A model generated the notes under the pieces. The model searched no databases. It worked only from the letters and a program-made list of their open reading frames with translations, and was not told where the DNA came from. Shown here one piece after another: positions 1-9,063 of a stretch of 64,000 nt of DNA. This stretch comes from Dehalococcoidia bacterium (lineage in GTDB: Bacteria; Chloroflexota; Dehalococcoidia; Dehalococcoidales; Fen-1064), in assembly GCA_011170375.1 (NCBI GenBank), contig DUEV01000001.1, positions 1-64,000 of the forward strand, read 5' to 3'. How positions within the stretch are numbered: the first letter of the stretch is position 1; every line of letters begins with the position of its first letter. The translations under genes were made by a program, and so were the position numbers.

Positions 1-109
1 AGAAAAAGGGTATATAACTCGATGACGCTAAATAGTGCGAGTGTTAGTCTGATTATAGAGAGGATAGAATGGTGAGTTATTCAGAAGATTATAAAAAGGA
101 GGTGAAACG

Positions 110-295
110 ATGGAGACTTTCTTGACAATACTGATGGCGCTTGGTATCTACGTCGTCCTCCCATTGATAGTGGCAGCTGTAGTGGTCGGTGCTGTCATCT
201 GGAGGTCCAAGAAACGGGCTGAAAGAACCACAGAAGCTACCACCGCTGAGGAGGCTGAGGCGATTGCTCGTCATCCTGCCAAGGCGATACGATAA
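110..295 (+). CDS. Single-span membrane microprotein, left copy
   Basis: A 61-residue protein with one hydrophobic helix at about residues 4-30, then a basic stop-transfer stretch (WRSKKRAER) and an acidic/alanine-rich tail, so probably an inner-membrane protein with a short cytoplasmic tail. A strong ribosome binding site (AAAGGAGGTG) precedes the ATG. A near-identical copy lies at 10000-10185 on the other strand, differing visibly at two Ile/Val positions. I do not recognise a family. Its place at the head of both fdh transcription units suggests a role in formate dehydrogenase assembly, anchoring or regulation; this is inferred from context only. Confidence 0.75.
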   Translation: METFLTILMALGIYVVLPLIVAAVVVGAVIWRSKKRAERTTEATTAEEAEAIARHPAKAIR

Positions 296-412
296 CTCCG
301 AGCACCAGGTAGTTGATGGAGAAACCGACATTTCAGGTTCCTGAAAGAGGTTAAACCCACCTTCAGGAGCTTGGACATGTGTGCGTTGGGCAATAAAAGG
401 AGGGCAGTTCAA

Positions 413-634
413 ATGACTATGTCACTAAACGAAGAAAAGACAAGTACCAGAAGGAAGGTCAAAGAGGCTTCTGTTACTCCACTCACTGGAAGACCAAGGC
501 AGCACGAAAAACCTCCCGCTAATTGGCCTGGATTTGGAGAATATGCCCGCCTAAAATACCCTGATGAATTGGACGAGGATCTCGTTGTTCTTATTGAGCG
601 CCTTATCGAGGAACGTGGGACATCATCAGGCTAG
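413..634 (+). CDS. Small protein carrying a C-terminal NWP/KYPD module, left copy
   Basis: A 73-residue protein. I chose the ATG at 413 because AAAGGAGGG lies just upstream; an in-frame upstream ATG at 371 lacks such a site. The N-terminal half is charged and low in complexity. The C-terminal half has NWP, F, EY, KYPD, LD, DL and LIERLIE in register. The same module ends the HTH regulator at 38877-39251, but no DNA-binding domain is present here. A diverged copy lies at 9671-9883. The gene sits between the membrane microprotein and fdhB, probably in one transcript. A regulatory or partner-binding role is a guess from the shared module. Confidence 0.7.
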   Translation: MTMSLNEEKTSTRRKVKEASVTPLTGRPRQHEKPPANWPGFGEYARLKYPDELDEDLVVLIERLIEERGTSSG

Positions 635-717
635 CTCTGAAACTGAGAGGTCTATGATATTGTTCAAACAAAAGTACAGATATGCATACTTGCTCCTGCA
701 ATGTGGAATACCTCAGG

Positions 718-792
718 CTCCACATGTGCACACATTGCCTAGTGGCAGAATGGGCCAGGTGTGCTGCCTACATGGGCTTCGTGGCGGATGAA
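718..792 (+). promoter_or_regulatory. Conserved leader segment upstream of fdhB
   Basis: This noncoding patch just before fdhB matches the reverse complement of about 9482-9555, upstream of fdhA, far better than the sequence around it. The core contains GAATGGGCCAGGTGTGCTG and GGGCTTCGTGGCGGATGAA. A possible GGCAG/CTGCC stem in this copy is not kept in the other (GGCAG becomes CATAG), so RNA pairing is not supported by covariation. It could be a protein-binding site or leader element shared by both fdh units. Short reading frames across it look incidental. Confidence 0.45.
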
Positions 793-832
793 ATACCTTC
801 ATCCCTGATGTTAATTTAGGTAGAGGTGTAAT

Positions 833-1672
833 ATGAGTGACAAAGCTATACTATTTGACAGCAGCCGATGCATTGCTTGTCGCGGCTGTCAGGTAGCTTG
901 CAAGCAGTGGAATGAAACAGACGGGGTAATCCCTGCTAAACAGTATGGAGTGCAGGCAGTCAACCGCGGCTCGTATGAAAATCCCCCCGACCTCTCGCCA
1001 ACCACCTGGCTAACGATTAAATTCTTCGAGAAATCAGAGGACAACTCCATAGAGTGGCTATTCGGTAGGCGGAGTTGCATGCATTGTACTGATGCTGCCT
1101 GTGTCGAGGTATGCCCGTCTGGGGCTCTCTTTCATAACGAGTACGGCTTCGTTGGATATGACAAGGATAAATGCATCGGCTGTGGTTATTGCTCACAGCA
1201 TTGCCCCTTTGATGTGCCCCGGCTAGACACAAACATAATCACCGGGGTAGGGAAGATGGACAAGTGCACACTTTGTACCACCCCCAGTCTTGACCGCCTT
1301 TCAACCGGTGAACTGCCAGCGTGTGTCAAAACATGTCCCACCGATGCCCTTATTTATGGCGAAAGGGAAGAGTTGCTCGCCAGAGCTCAGGAGTTGGTAG
1401 ATGGCTTAAGGGCAGGCCACTCAAAAGCATACCCGAATGCAACACTTTACGGGGAAAATGAGCTTGGGGGACTTCACGTCCTTTATGTTCTAACAGATTC
1501 TCCTGAAGCCTACGGCTTACCCAAAGACCCACAGTTCCCGATAGCAGCTACGATAACCAAGGATATCCTAGGCCCAATCGCGCGGGTTCTGTGGCCCGTG
1601 GTTGCAGCAGGCTTGGCGCTCAACGTCCTCGTCGCCTGGTTCAGGCAAAGGAAACATGGGGAGGTCCACTAA
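833..1672 (+). CDS. fdhB: Formate dehydrogenase iron-sulfur (beta) subunit
   Basis: A 279-residue electron-transfer subunit of the FdnH/HybA type. Cysteine groups for four [4Fe-4S] clusters are visible: CIACRGCQVAC near residue 13, CMHCTDAACVEVCP near 82, CIGCGYCSQHCP near 114, and CTLC plus CVKTCP near 145-165. A hydrophobic helix near residues 240-260 would anchor the C-terminus, as in FdnH. It should pass electrons from the catalytic subunit (6037-9063, other strand) to the cytochrome b subunit. The ATG follows AGAGGTG. The stop codon overlaps the fdhC start (TAATG), indicating translational coupling. Confidence 0.93.
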   Translation: MSDKAILFDSSRCIACRGCQVACKQWNETDGVIPAKQYGVQAVNRGSYENPPDLSPTTWLTIKFFEKSEDNSIEWLFGRRSCMHCTDAACVEVCPSGALFHNEYGFVGYDKDKCIGCGYCSQHCPFDVPRLDTNIITGVGKMDKCTLCTTPSLDRLSTGELPACVKTCPTDALIYGEREELLARAQELVDGLRAGHSKAYPNATLYGENELGGLHVLYVLTDSPEAYGLPKDPQFPIAATITKDILGPIARVLWPVVAAGLALNVLVAWFRQRKHGEVH

Positions 1673-2334
1673 TGGAGCTAGTTGAACGTTATACGAAAAG
1701 AGCACGATGGTTTCACTGGTTAATTGCAGTTCTATTCCTAGAACTGGTAATTTCAGGACTTCTTATCTTTGTCCCATGGATAAACTCGGACACGATAGGT
1801 ACGGTGACCCGTGTCCTCCATCGTATTGGCGCAGCCATCCTTATTGCGGCACCCGTATTATACACACTATACGACTGGCGAAAAACATGGGGATTCATCA
1901 AGGAGGGACTTACCTGGGGTAAAGAGGACCTTGGCTGGCTTGAAGCAGCGCCAGGCTATTATTTTGGAGGTGACCCACGGCTGATGCCTCCCCAGGGTCA
2001 CAGTAACACCGGCATGAAGCTATATCGTGTATCTATCTTTGCGGGGTCTGCCATCTTCGTTATTACAGGATTTATAATGTGGTTTCTCAAGGGCGTGGTG
2101 CCTTCAGCGGTTTTTCAGTGGTGCCTGTTGCTGCATGATGTAACATTTATTGTGGCTCTCTGTATGTTTTTGCTGCATTTTCAACTCGCTGTCTTCCACC
2201 CCAGAATGGACGAATCGATTTTGTCTATGTATGATGGTAAGGTTTCAGGTGTTTACGCCAAGTCCCATCACGGCAAGTGGTATGATAAGATAGCGAAAAG
2301 TAATGACGAAGAGAACTCACCCGAAAAATCATGA
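1672..2334 (+). CDS. fdhC: Formate dehydrogenase cytochrome b (gamma) subunit
   Basis: A 220-residue membrane protein of the FdnI/FdoI cytochrome b556 family. Four hydrophobic helices lie near residues 13-34, 44-62, 118-140 and 150-175. Histidines at helix ends (FHWL, LHRIG, LLHD, LLHFQLAVFH) fit heme b ligation. The family takes electrons from the iron-sulfur subunit and reduces quinone. The ATG at 1672 overlaps the fdhB stop and follows GGGGAGG; the longer frame starting at 1591 is an artefact inside fdhB. The family implies a quinone-linked formate oxidation chain, which differs from the quinone-independent chains proposed for Dehalococcoides. Confidence 0.92.
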   Translation: MELVERYTKRARWFHWLIAVLFLELVISGLLIFVPWINSDTIGTVTRVLHRIGAAILIAAPVLYTLYDWRKTWGFIKEGLTWGKEDLGWLEAAPGYYFGGDPRLMPPQGHSNTGMKLYRVSIFAGSAIFVITGFIMWFLKGVVPSAVFQWCLLLHDVTFIVALCMFLLHFQLAVFHPRMDESILSMYDGKVSGVYAKSHHGKWYDKIAKSNDEENSPEKS

Positions 2335-2347
2335 GGATGTGAGACTT

Positions 2348-2374
2348 AACTACTCATCTTGAAGCCGAGTAGTT
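2348..2374 (+). terminator. Hairpin after fdhC, possible weak terminator
   Basis: AACTACTC pairs with GAGTAGTT across an 11-nt loop directly after the fdhC stop codon. Only a short T tract follows, so it may be a weak terminator, a processing site or chance. Confidence 0.35.
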
Positions 2375-2433
2375 TCACCTTAATGATTAAGGCGGAGATA
2401 ATTTGGATGAGGTTTTAAAATTTCGTTCAATGG

Positions 2434-3429
2434 TTGCCGGTCTTTCGGTTAATGAAGATGACGATACAAAGAAACGATACTAGTGACGTGACCCGCGGTA
2501 GTGAAACACTAAGTCTTGACTATGCCGACGTGGCATTACCTGCACAGCGGCTGAGTTGGCTGAAAGCAACTTGTATTACAGTTGGAAATTACCTCGATGT
2601 ACTGAAGCTACGCGAGACTAGCCTGATAGTCTTCCTCGGTGCCTGTGCTGCAATACTAGCCGGTGGTGGGCATCCACCTGTTGAAAGATTATCGATTGTA
2701 CTTGTAGCACTTTTTATTGCTAGCGCGGGTGCGAACGGATTAACAAACTACCTGGACCGTGCTATCGATGCCCGGATGGAGCGTACCAAACACAGGGCTT
2801 TACCGTCAAAACGTCTTCATCCTGCAGAAAAAGTACTACCACTAACGCTGGGCCTGACAATAGCAGGGCTGGTGCTGGCGTGGTACATGCACCCTTTCTG
2901 CTTTTTCGCTGGCCTAGGGGGCACAGTAGCAGCCACCGTATGGCGCAAGCGGTGGACGTGCGTCTTCCCACAGGGCGTACTTGCTAGCTGTGCCCCCATC
3001 CTCGCTGCCTGGTTCGCTATTCAGTCTACTCCCAGCTGGTTACTGCTTTCAATATGCCTGCTAATCTCTATCTGGATGCCGCTGCACCTGTGGAGTGTCA
3101 TGCTAGCCTGGCGGGACGATTATGTCAACGCCGGGATTAAATTTTTCCCTCTAAATCTGCGAGTGGAGAGGGCTGCGAAAATACTGGTGGCACTCAGCTT
3201 TCTATTGTATGCTTCTTCTATCGCCGTATATTTTACTAGCGATTTTACCTGGATTTATATGGTAATAGCAAACATACTTGGCATCACATTGGTATATACC
3301 AGCCTGCGCCTGGCAGCTTCCACTTCTTCGAAGCGCTCCTGGACACTATATAAGCTGTCCGCCTTCCCGTATATGGGCCTACTGTTTGTGGCAATGTGTC
3401 TGGATATGTGGCTACGCGGCGGGCTCTAG
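2434..3429 (+). CDS. UbiA-superfamily prenyltransferase, protoheme IX farnesyltransferase-like
   Basis: About 331 residues with roughly eight or nine hydrophobic helices. The aspartate-rich prenyl diphosphate motif is visible as NYLDRAIDARMERTKHRALP near residues 107-126. The segment WRDDYVNAGIKFFPL near 226-240 resembles the second conserved loop of heme O synthase (CtaB). The likely activity is transfer of a polyprenyl group to heme or another aromatic acceptor in the membrane. It follows the cytochrome b gene, but no oxidase gene is in the window. The start is uncertain: the TTG at 2434 and the ATG at 2452 both lack a good ribosome site. Confidence 0.75.
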   Translation: MPVFRLMKMTIQRNDTSDVTRGSETLSLDYADVALPAQRLSWLKATCITVGNYLDVLKLRETSLIVFLGACAAILAGGGHPPVERLSIVLVALFIASAGANGLTNYLDRAIDARMERTKHRALPSKRLHPAEKVLPLTLGLTIAGLVLAWYMHPFCFFAGLGGTVAATVWRKRWTCVFPQGVLASCAPILAAWFAIQSTPSWLLLSICLLISIWMPLHLWSVMLAWRDDYVNAGIKFFPLNLRVERAAKILVALSFLLYASSIAVYFTSDFTWIYMVIANILGITLVYTSLRLAASTSSKRSWTLYKLSAFPYMGLLFVAMCLDMWLRGGL

Positions 3430-3498
3430 CGTATGGTGATGCTATGTTACGAGACTAATAGAGCTGCGTCTGGACTTCAGGGCTGAATGTCTGAGCCG

Positions 3499-5190
3499 CT
3501 AATTATCAACGTTAACACCATCGGTCGGTAATTCTACTGTTACATTTGTTCCTTCACCTGGCTCAGACGTTACTGTCAGGTTGGCACCTACCAGACGTGC
3601 CCTCTCCTGCATCCCGACCAAACCGAGTTTACCCGTGGGGGCAAGTTCAGCTACTTTCTCTGGCGTTTCAAAACCCTTGCCGTTATCCCCAATAGTCAAG
3701 ACAGTACTGTCATCAAGGCATTCAAGTCCTATCCAGGCCTGTGATGCGCCTGAATGTTTCCAGATGTTGCGCAGGGCTTCCTGCGCGATTCGGAACAGGA
3801 CGAGTTCCACCTCAGGTGCAAAACGGCTGACCTCGCCCCTCACATCGAAATTGACTGCTATTCCAAAATGCTGCTCCAGGTCTGAAGCCAGCCATTCAAG
3901 GGCCGGTACCAGGCCAAGGTCATCCAGTATGGACGGCCGCAGGTCCTGACTGAACCGACGCACTCCCTCCAGTGCCCTGTCAGCTTGCTGGTGAAGTTCT
4001 TCAAGTAGCATAACGTCTTGTGATGATAGTGTTCGTGCCCCCTTGGAAGTAATGGTGTCTATTTGTCGTGAGAGGGCTGCTAAGTCCTGTGCTGTCTCGT
4101 CATGGAGTTCGCGCGCAATGCGTCTGCGTTCTTCCTCCTGAGACCTGATTGCCTGCTGCAGGTAGTATGTCAGGCTCTCACGCATCTGCTTCTCAGTGCT
4201 TGCATCCTTGGCAATCTGCTGTGCCATAGTTTGTTGACCGCGATAGAGACGTGCATTATCCACCGCAATCCCGATGTGATTTGCAATATGAGAGAGGAGC
4301 TCAATCTCATCCTGGGCATACTGCCGGGGAAAACGAGTCGCTACCGATAAAGTGCCCGTAACCTTGCCTGCTCCCCACAATGGTACAGAAAGCACAGTCT
4401 GTATTCCTTCTTTTAAGACTACCTCCTTGGTAAGCCTGGGGTCATTCGAGGCATCCTCAACAACCAGAGGTTTACCTGTTTCGGCAACCAGCCCGTTAAA
4501 GCCTTCACCGACTTTTAATGTACCCAGCTCCGCAATAAACTCACCGGAAACCCCCAGATAAACTGTAGGCTTAAGCTCCTGCTCCTCCTCATCCAGCAGA
4601 AAAGCAAGCACCACGTCTACATCCATCACATCGGCGACCTTCCCGGCGGCGGCGTTTAATATGTCCTCCAGTTCCAGAGACCGACTGACCGCATCGGAGA
4701 CCTCGTTCAAGGCAGACAATCGCTTTTCGTTCTCTGATAGTAACTGGACATATGACTGTAGCTCCTTTTGGGCCATGGCCAGGCTTGACAGGGCCTGCTC
4801 AGAGCGGTTTTTCTCCCTCCTATAAACCGTAAACCACAGGTTTACGATTCCACCAACCATGATAACAGCGCAGGTCTCGATCAGAGCGTCCAGTTCACTC
4901 GGGGATACCACAAGGACACGCGGCATCATTATTGCCAGGGCTACTATTGAACTGGCAATCCATCCTCGTGTACCGGTGATATAGGCTGCGTAGGCAATAG
5001 GCAGGAGGAAGAGGATTCGCTCAATCGCGTGACGAGATAGACCAAGTGACGGGAAAAAAGAAGGGATGTGGAACTGCTCAGGATAGTGTAAAGCTGCCCC
5101 AATGGCAAACATTGCCGCCACGACCCAGAAATGGGGACTCCGGATAATAAGTAGGATGCGTCGCAAAGTTGACATTAGTGCTTCTTTCAC
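3499..5190 (-). CDS. NarL-family membrane sensor histidine kinase with GAF domain
   Basis: A 563-residue kinase. Four hydrophobic segments occupy about residues 17-120 (a MASE-like sensor region). A coiled coil follows at about 125-165, then a GAF domain at about 165-315, a HisKA_3 dimerisation domain with phospho-acceptor His363 in ARELHDE, and an HATPase with DNGKGF and GLVGMQERARLVGA. The GTG start has GGGAG five bases upstream; ATG at 5175 is an alternative. It lies 24 bp downstream of the response regulator on the same strand, so the pair is probably co-transcribed after fdhA. Control of the fdh genes is a context inference. Confidence 0.92.
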   Translation of the reverse strand: MKEALMSTLRRILLIIRSPHFWVVAAMFAIGAALHYPEQFHIPSFFPSLGLSRHAIERILFLLPIAYAAYITGTRGWIASSIVALAIMMPRVLVVSPSELDALIETCAVIMVGGIVNLWFTVYRREKNRSEQALSSLAMAQKELQSYVQLLSENEKRLSALNEVSDAVSRSLELEDILNAAAGKVADVMDVDVVLAFLLDEEEQELKPTVYLGVSGEFIAELGTLKVGEGFNGLVAETGKPLVVEDASNDPRLTKEVVLKEGIQTVLSVPLWGAGKVTGTLSVATRFPRQYAQDEIELLSHIANHIGIAVDNARLYRGQQTMAQQIAKDASTEKQMRESLTYYLQQAIRSQEEERRRIARELHDETAQDLAALSRQIDTITSKGARTLSSQDVMLLEELHQQADRALEGVRRFSQDLRPSILDDLGLVPALEWLASDLEQHFGIAVNFDVRGEVSRFAPEVELVLFRIAQEALRNIWKHSGASQAWIGLECLDDSTVLTIGDNGKGFETPEKVAELAPTGKLGLVGMQERARLVGANLTVTSEPGEGTNVTVELPTDGVNVDN

Positions 5191-5214
5191 AGCCTCTCCC
5201 GCCTACCACAGGAA

Positions 5215-5877
5215 CTAGGATATATCTTCCAAGCTGAACCACCCCTCTTTCAGCCCCCTCAGGATAGCTTCAGTACGAGAACCGACCGCCAATTTGTCGA
5301 AGATACGGGCCAGATGACCCTGTACCGTTCGGACACTGAGATAGAGCTTATCCGCGATATCCTTGTTGCTCATACCTTTGGCTGCCAGTACCAGTACTTC
5401 TAGTTCCCTATCGGTGAGGACTGCAGGGGCGACTTGGCTGGTTCCCTGCGTCGAAGGCATGAAGCGGCGTAAGACCTTACCAGCAATCGTGGGATGAAGC
5501 ACCGATTCACCGTTATATACCGACCGAATTGCCTCCACGAGTTCGGAGCCACGTACGTTCTTCAACAGATATCCGGCTGCTCCTGCCTCGAGGAGACTAA
5601 AAACATACCTATCATTATCGAAAACAGTAAGAATCAGTACGGCTGTAGCAGGAACAAGCTCTTTTATCTGTTTGGTCGCTTCGATTCCATTGAGCCTGGG
5701 CATGGCAATATCGATTATGGCTACATCCGGTTTCAGCCTAGTTGCCTGCTTAACTGCCTCCTCGCCGTCACCTGCCTCGGCCACCACCTCCATATCGTCC
5801 TCGGCCTCGAGAACTCTACGGGTCCCCTCACGGACTATCGCGTGGTCATCAGCCAGCAAAATCCTTATCTTTGCCAT
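5215..5877 (-). CDS. NarL/LuxR-family response regulator
   Basis: A 220-residue two-domain regulator. The receiver domain has the acidic pair ADDH, phospho-acceptor Asp56 (IIDIAMP) and the LLKNV lysine. The C-terminal LuxR-type helix-turn-helix is at about residues 148-212 (LTDRELEVLVLAAKG, NKDIADKLYLSVRTVQGHL). It is the partner of the HisKA_3 kinase encoded immediately downstream. The gene is 159 bp downstream of fdhA on the same strand, and the pair probably controls formate or respiratory genes. Confidence 0.93.
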   Translation of the reverse strand: MAKIRILLADDHAIVREGTRRVLEAEDDMEVVAEAGDGEEAVKQATRLKPDVAIIDIAMPRLNGIEATKQIKELVPATAVLILTVFDNDRYVFSLLEAGAAGYLLKNVRGSELVEAIRSVYNGESVLHPTIAGKVLRRFMPSTQGTSQVAPAVLTDRELEVLVLAAKGMSNKDIADKLYLSVRTVQGHLARIFDKLAVGSRTEAILRGLKEGWFSLEDIS

Positions 5878-6036
5878 CTATTTCCTTCTCCACAGCAACC
5901 GAGCAGATGACTAGAGGAATACCTCATCGAGTAATAGCTCCACCAGTGCTAATAAAACGCAAATCGGCTCCAATCATACCAACTCATATGCTTTCCAATC
6001 TGTACATAATTTATTGTGCAGCAAACACCTAGTTTC

Positions 6037-9000
6037 TTATTCCACCTTTCTGACGTTGCACAGGAAAGTTTTGTATTCAGGAATGGTCGTGTTGGCATCG
6101 CCAACGTGTGGTGTAAGAATGTTACCGGTATCACCTTTGGCCATTCCGCTATACCCCCAGTGGTTAAGCACTCCGACATGGTAGATGGTCTGCCCGTTTA
6201 CCTGCATGGGCTGGAAGCGCATCGTGACCAGGGCAACCGCCTCTATCTCTCCCCGGGCAGACTCAACGATTACTCTGTCGCCGTTTTTGATACCCTTTTC
6301 AGCAGCCAGCTCCTCGTCCATCTCCACAAACATCTCGGGCATGAGCTGTACAAGCCAGGGGAGGTTTCTGGTCATGATGCCAGTCTGCCAATGCTCGGTG
6401 CAACGGTAGGTCGTCCCCACGTATGGGAACTCCTCAGGAGTGCCCCGTGGGTTCATGTAACTGCCAACGAATGCACACGGGTCAGTCTTTGTGCCAGACA
6501 TTAAGCTGCTGGTAAGCGGGCTTTCCCACGGCTCGTAAGCTTCGGGGAACGGCCCATCTTTGAGGCCGAAGCCCAAAAGACGGGCGACTCCCTCTGGCTT
6601 CATGATGAAGGGTAGGTACTTGGCCCCATCATCAGCCTGGTTAATCGGTGCCCAACCTCCGTCTGGGACATCACCCTGCCATTTCGTCTCAGGAGTGTAG
6701 CTAAAGATAACCGGATGCTCACTATCCCAGGGCACACCATCCAAGTCAACCGATGCCCGGTTATAGATGATACGCCGGTTAAGCGGCCAGCACCAGGACC
6801 AGTCGGAGTAGAGGCCTATTTGTGCAGGGTGCGAGTCTACCGGCTCCCGCTTCTTGGCCTTGTTACCCGCCGACTCTGTGTACATGTTGCAGTAAAGCCA
6901 GTTTCCAGAACTCGTGGTGCCATCATCCATAAGGTTTGTAAAATTTTCCACCAGTTTACCGGTTGAGTCATAGCCGTTTATCTCTTTGGCCACAGCATCG
7001 GATGTTACATGTGTGCCGTAATCCCAGACAAGATTAGTGACTGCTTCGCGCTGTGGTGCCTGAGCATCTTCCGCGTAAAGCTCTTTTAGCTTAAGCATGA
7101 CGAGGTGCATAATCTCAAGGTCAGCCATAGCTTCTCCCGGCGGGTCTACCGCTTTATAGCGCCACTGTGCCCAGCGGCCACTGTTGCTTATGCTTCCCTC
7201 TTTCTCATAAGAACAGGCTGCCGGTAGTACAAACACCTCTGTTCCGATATCAGCAGGCTCTATCCCCGGCCTTTTCCAGAACTCCGCTGTCTCGTTCATC
7301 CATATATCAACGGAAACAAGCCAGTCCAGGTTCGCCAAAGCATTACGTGCTCCGTTTGAGTTAGGTCCACCCGACGCGGGATTCTGGCCCCAGACCCAGA
7401 GTCCTTTGATTATACCCCGACCCATTGCCTCAATTATCCCGATGTGTGTATAGTTCACGCTGGTATCACACTTAGGCAGGTAACTAAAGCAATAGTCATT
7501 GTCTGCAGTGACAGCATCACCGTACCAGGCTTTCAACAGGCTCACGATATACTTTTTATAATTTCCCCACCAGTTTGAGCTCTTGTCTCCTGTCAGACCC
7601 TGAGGTGTGATAACCGACGGACGAGCCCGCGCCAGGTAGGCTTCCAGGTTGGTATCGCTTTCCACAGGTGCTGCCAGATATCCAGGCAGGATATGGGACA
7701 ACAGGCACATGTCCGTGGAGCCCTGCACATTAGAAGTGCCGCGCAATGCGTTAATACCACCACCGGCAACACCCATATTCCCCAGCAAGAGCTGGAGGAC
7801 GGCATATGACCTCACATTCTGGGTGCCGTAAGTATGCTGGGTTGTCCCCATGGCATACATAATAGTGCCCGCCTTACCCTTCACACCGGTGGCGCAGTAA
7901 GTTCGGCATACATCCAGATAAACATCTTCAGGCGTACCGGTAATGCTGCAAACTGTCTCCACATCATATCGGGAGTAATGCTGCTTCAGCAACTGGAATA
8001 CGCAGTGGGGGTCTGTCAGGGTGGGGTCTGTAGACGGGGTCTCGCTATCAGCATACTTCCATGTTGCCTTGGCTGCGGCGGTGTACTGGCCATCTTTCAC
8101 CTCGCCAAAAAGCCCGTCACTAAAAGCATAATCTGGATTCACAACAAAAGCAGCATTGGTGTACTGGGTTACGTACTCCATATTGTAATTATCTGGATTC
8201 TCTTCCATATCGTTGAGTATGTAGTTCATCATGCCACCGATGAAGGCAATATCCGTCCCAGACCTGATTGGGGCATAGATGTGGGCCTTGGACGAAGTGC
8301 GAGTGAAGCGAGGGTCGACACTGATTAGCTTAGCCCCGTTCTCAATCGCCTTGGTAACCCATTTGAACGATACCGGGTGATTTTCGGCAGCATTTGAGCC
8401 GATAATCATTATGCAATCGGCATTTCTGATATCAATCCAGTGGTTGGTCATTGCCCCTCTGCCAAAGCTTTCCGCCAGACCGGCGACAGTGGCAGAGTGT
8501 CATATACGCGCGCAGTGCTCCAAATACACCACACCGAGGGCACGGTTCATTTTAGAAAGCAGATAGCACTCTTCATTATCCAGTTCACCACCGCCAAAGC
8601 TGGCAACTGCATCAGTTCTGCCTGCGCCGGTATTCCAGTTATTGTCACGAGTTTCCTTAACCCTATTGGCGATAGTCTCTATCATCCAGTCCCAAGATTT
8701 TTCTTCCCAGCCGGTCGCATTCGGAGCCCGGTAAAGTGGTGTCGTCAGGCGGTACTTGTTGAGTTCCCCGTCTACCTGACGGACCTGGGCCATGGCCTGT
8801 CCCTTAGGGCAGAGAGTACCTTCATTTATTGGATGGTCAGGGTCACCCTCTATCTTAATAATTCCATCATCGTAGGTGGAAACGATAGCGCCACAGCCAA
8901 CTCCACAGTAGCAGCAAATTGTGGTTGTTTCTTGGACTCTCCGCTTAAGTGCAAGTTCCCTGGGAGCAGAAATTGCCACGCTACCTGGATCGAGACCAAG

Positions 9001-9063
9001 CACCGCTGCTGCACCGATCCCAGCACCCGAGAGCTTTAAAAAATCCCTACGGTTTACTTTCAC
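6037..9063 (-). CDS. fdhA: Selenocysteine-containing formate dehydrogenase catalytic subunit (UGA read through)
   Basis: A 1008-residue molybdopterin oxidoreductase of the FdnG type, split by one in-frame TGA at 8500-8502. The N-terminus has a twin-arginine signal (VNRRDFLK), predicting export to the outer face. Next come the [4Fe-4S] site CCYCGVGC (residues 50-57) with TLCPKG. The context of the TGA is [27 protein letters not shown], the conserved FdnG selenocysteine site, making it residue 188. The large pterin-binding domain and the C-terminal Molydop_binding domain follow without further interruption. Dehalococcoides mccartyi relatives reportedly have serine here, so the selenocysteine predicts true formate oxidation. 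Frameshift or pseudogene is excluded by perfect continuity plus the SECIS. Confidence 0.95.
8457..8502 (-). promoter_or_regulatory. SECIS element and selenocysteine UGA codon in fdhA
   Basis: Immediately after the TGA (8502-8500) the transcript can form an 8-bp perfect stem, CTCTGCCA (8497-8490) with TGGCAGAG (8464-8457). Inside it a CGCC/GGCG helix is capped by a GGTCT loop (8481-8477). The loop begins 21 nt after the first base of the UGA. GGUCU at this spacing is what I recall of the Escherichia coli fdhF SECIS bound by SelB. This directly supports selenocysteine insertion. Confidence 0.9.

Larger units (their letters stand above)
1..792 (+). repeat. Left arm of a long inverted repeat flanking the formate dehydrogenase locus
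   Basis: Positions 1 to about 396 match the reverse complement of about 9899 to 10294 with only some half-dozen differences that I can find by eye. Left position p pairs with 10295 minus p, and the match runs to the first base of the window, so the true outer end may lie outside. From about 397 to 634 the match continues at lower identity through a second small gene. A short strongly conserved patch follows at about 718-792. The arm holds two small genes and leads into fdhB. No transposase or target duplication is visible, so this looks like a duplicated leader cassette and not an insertion sequence. Confidence 0.9.

Noticed and set aside
89-412. Long minus-strand reading frame across the left arm
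   Set aside because: It is antisense to the microprotein and to the start of the second small gene, which have good ribosome sites and conservation.
564-791. Reading frame before fdhB (and the match at 9409-9597)
   Set aside because: Protein similarity comes only from a short conserved DNA patch; no ribosome site, and the frames differ elsewhere.
8500-8502. fdhA split by a stop codon, read as a broken gene
   Set aside because: The UGA is at the conserved selenocysteine site and a SECIS follows; the frame continues without error on both sides.
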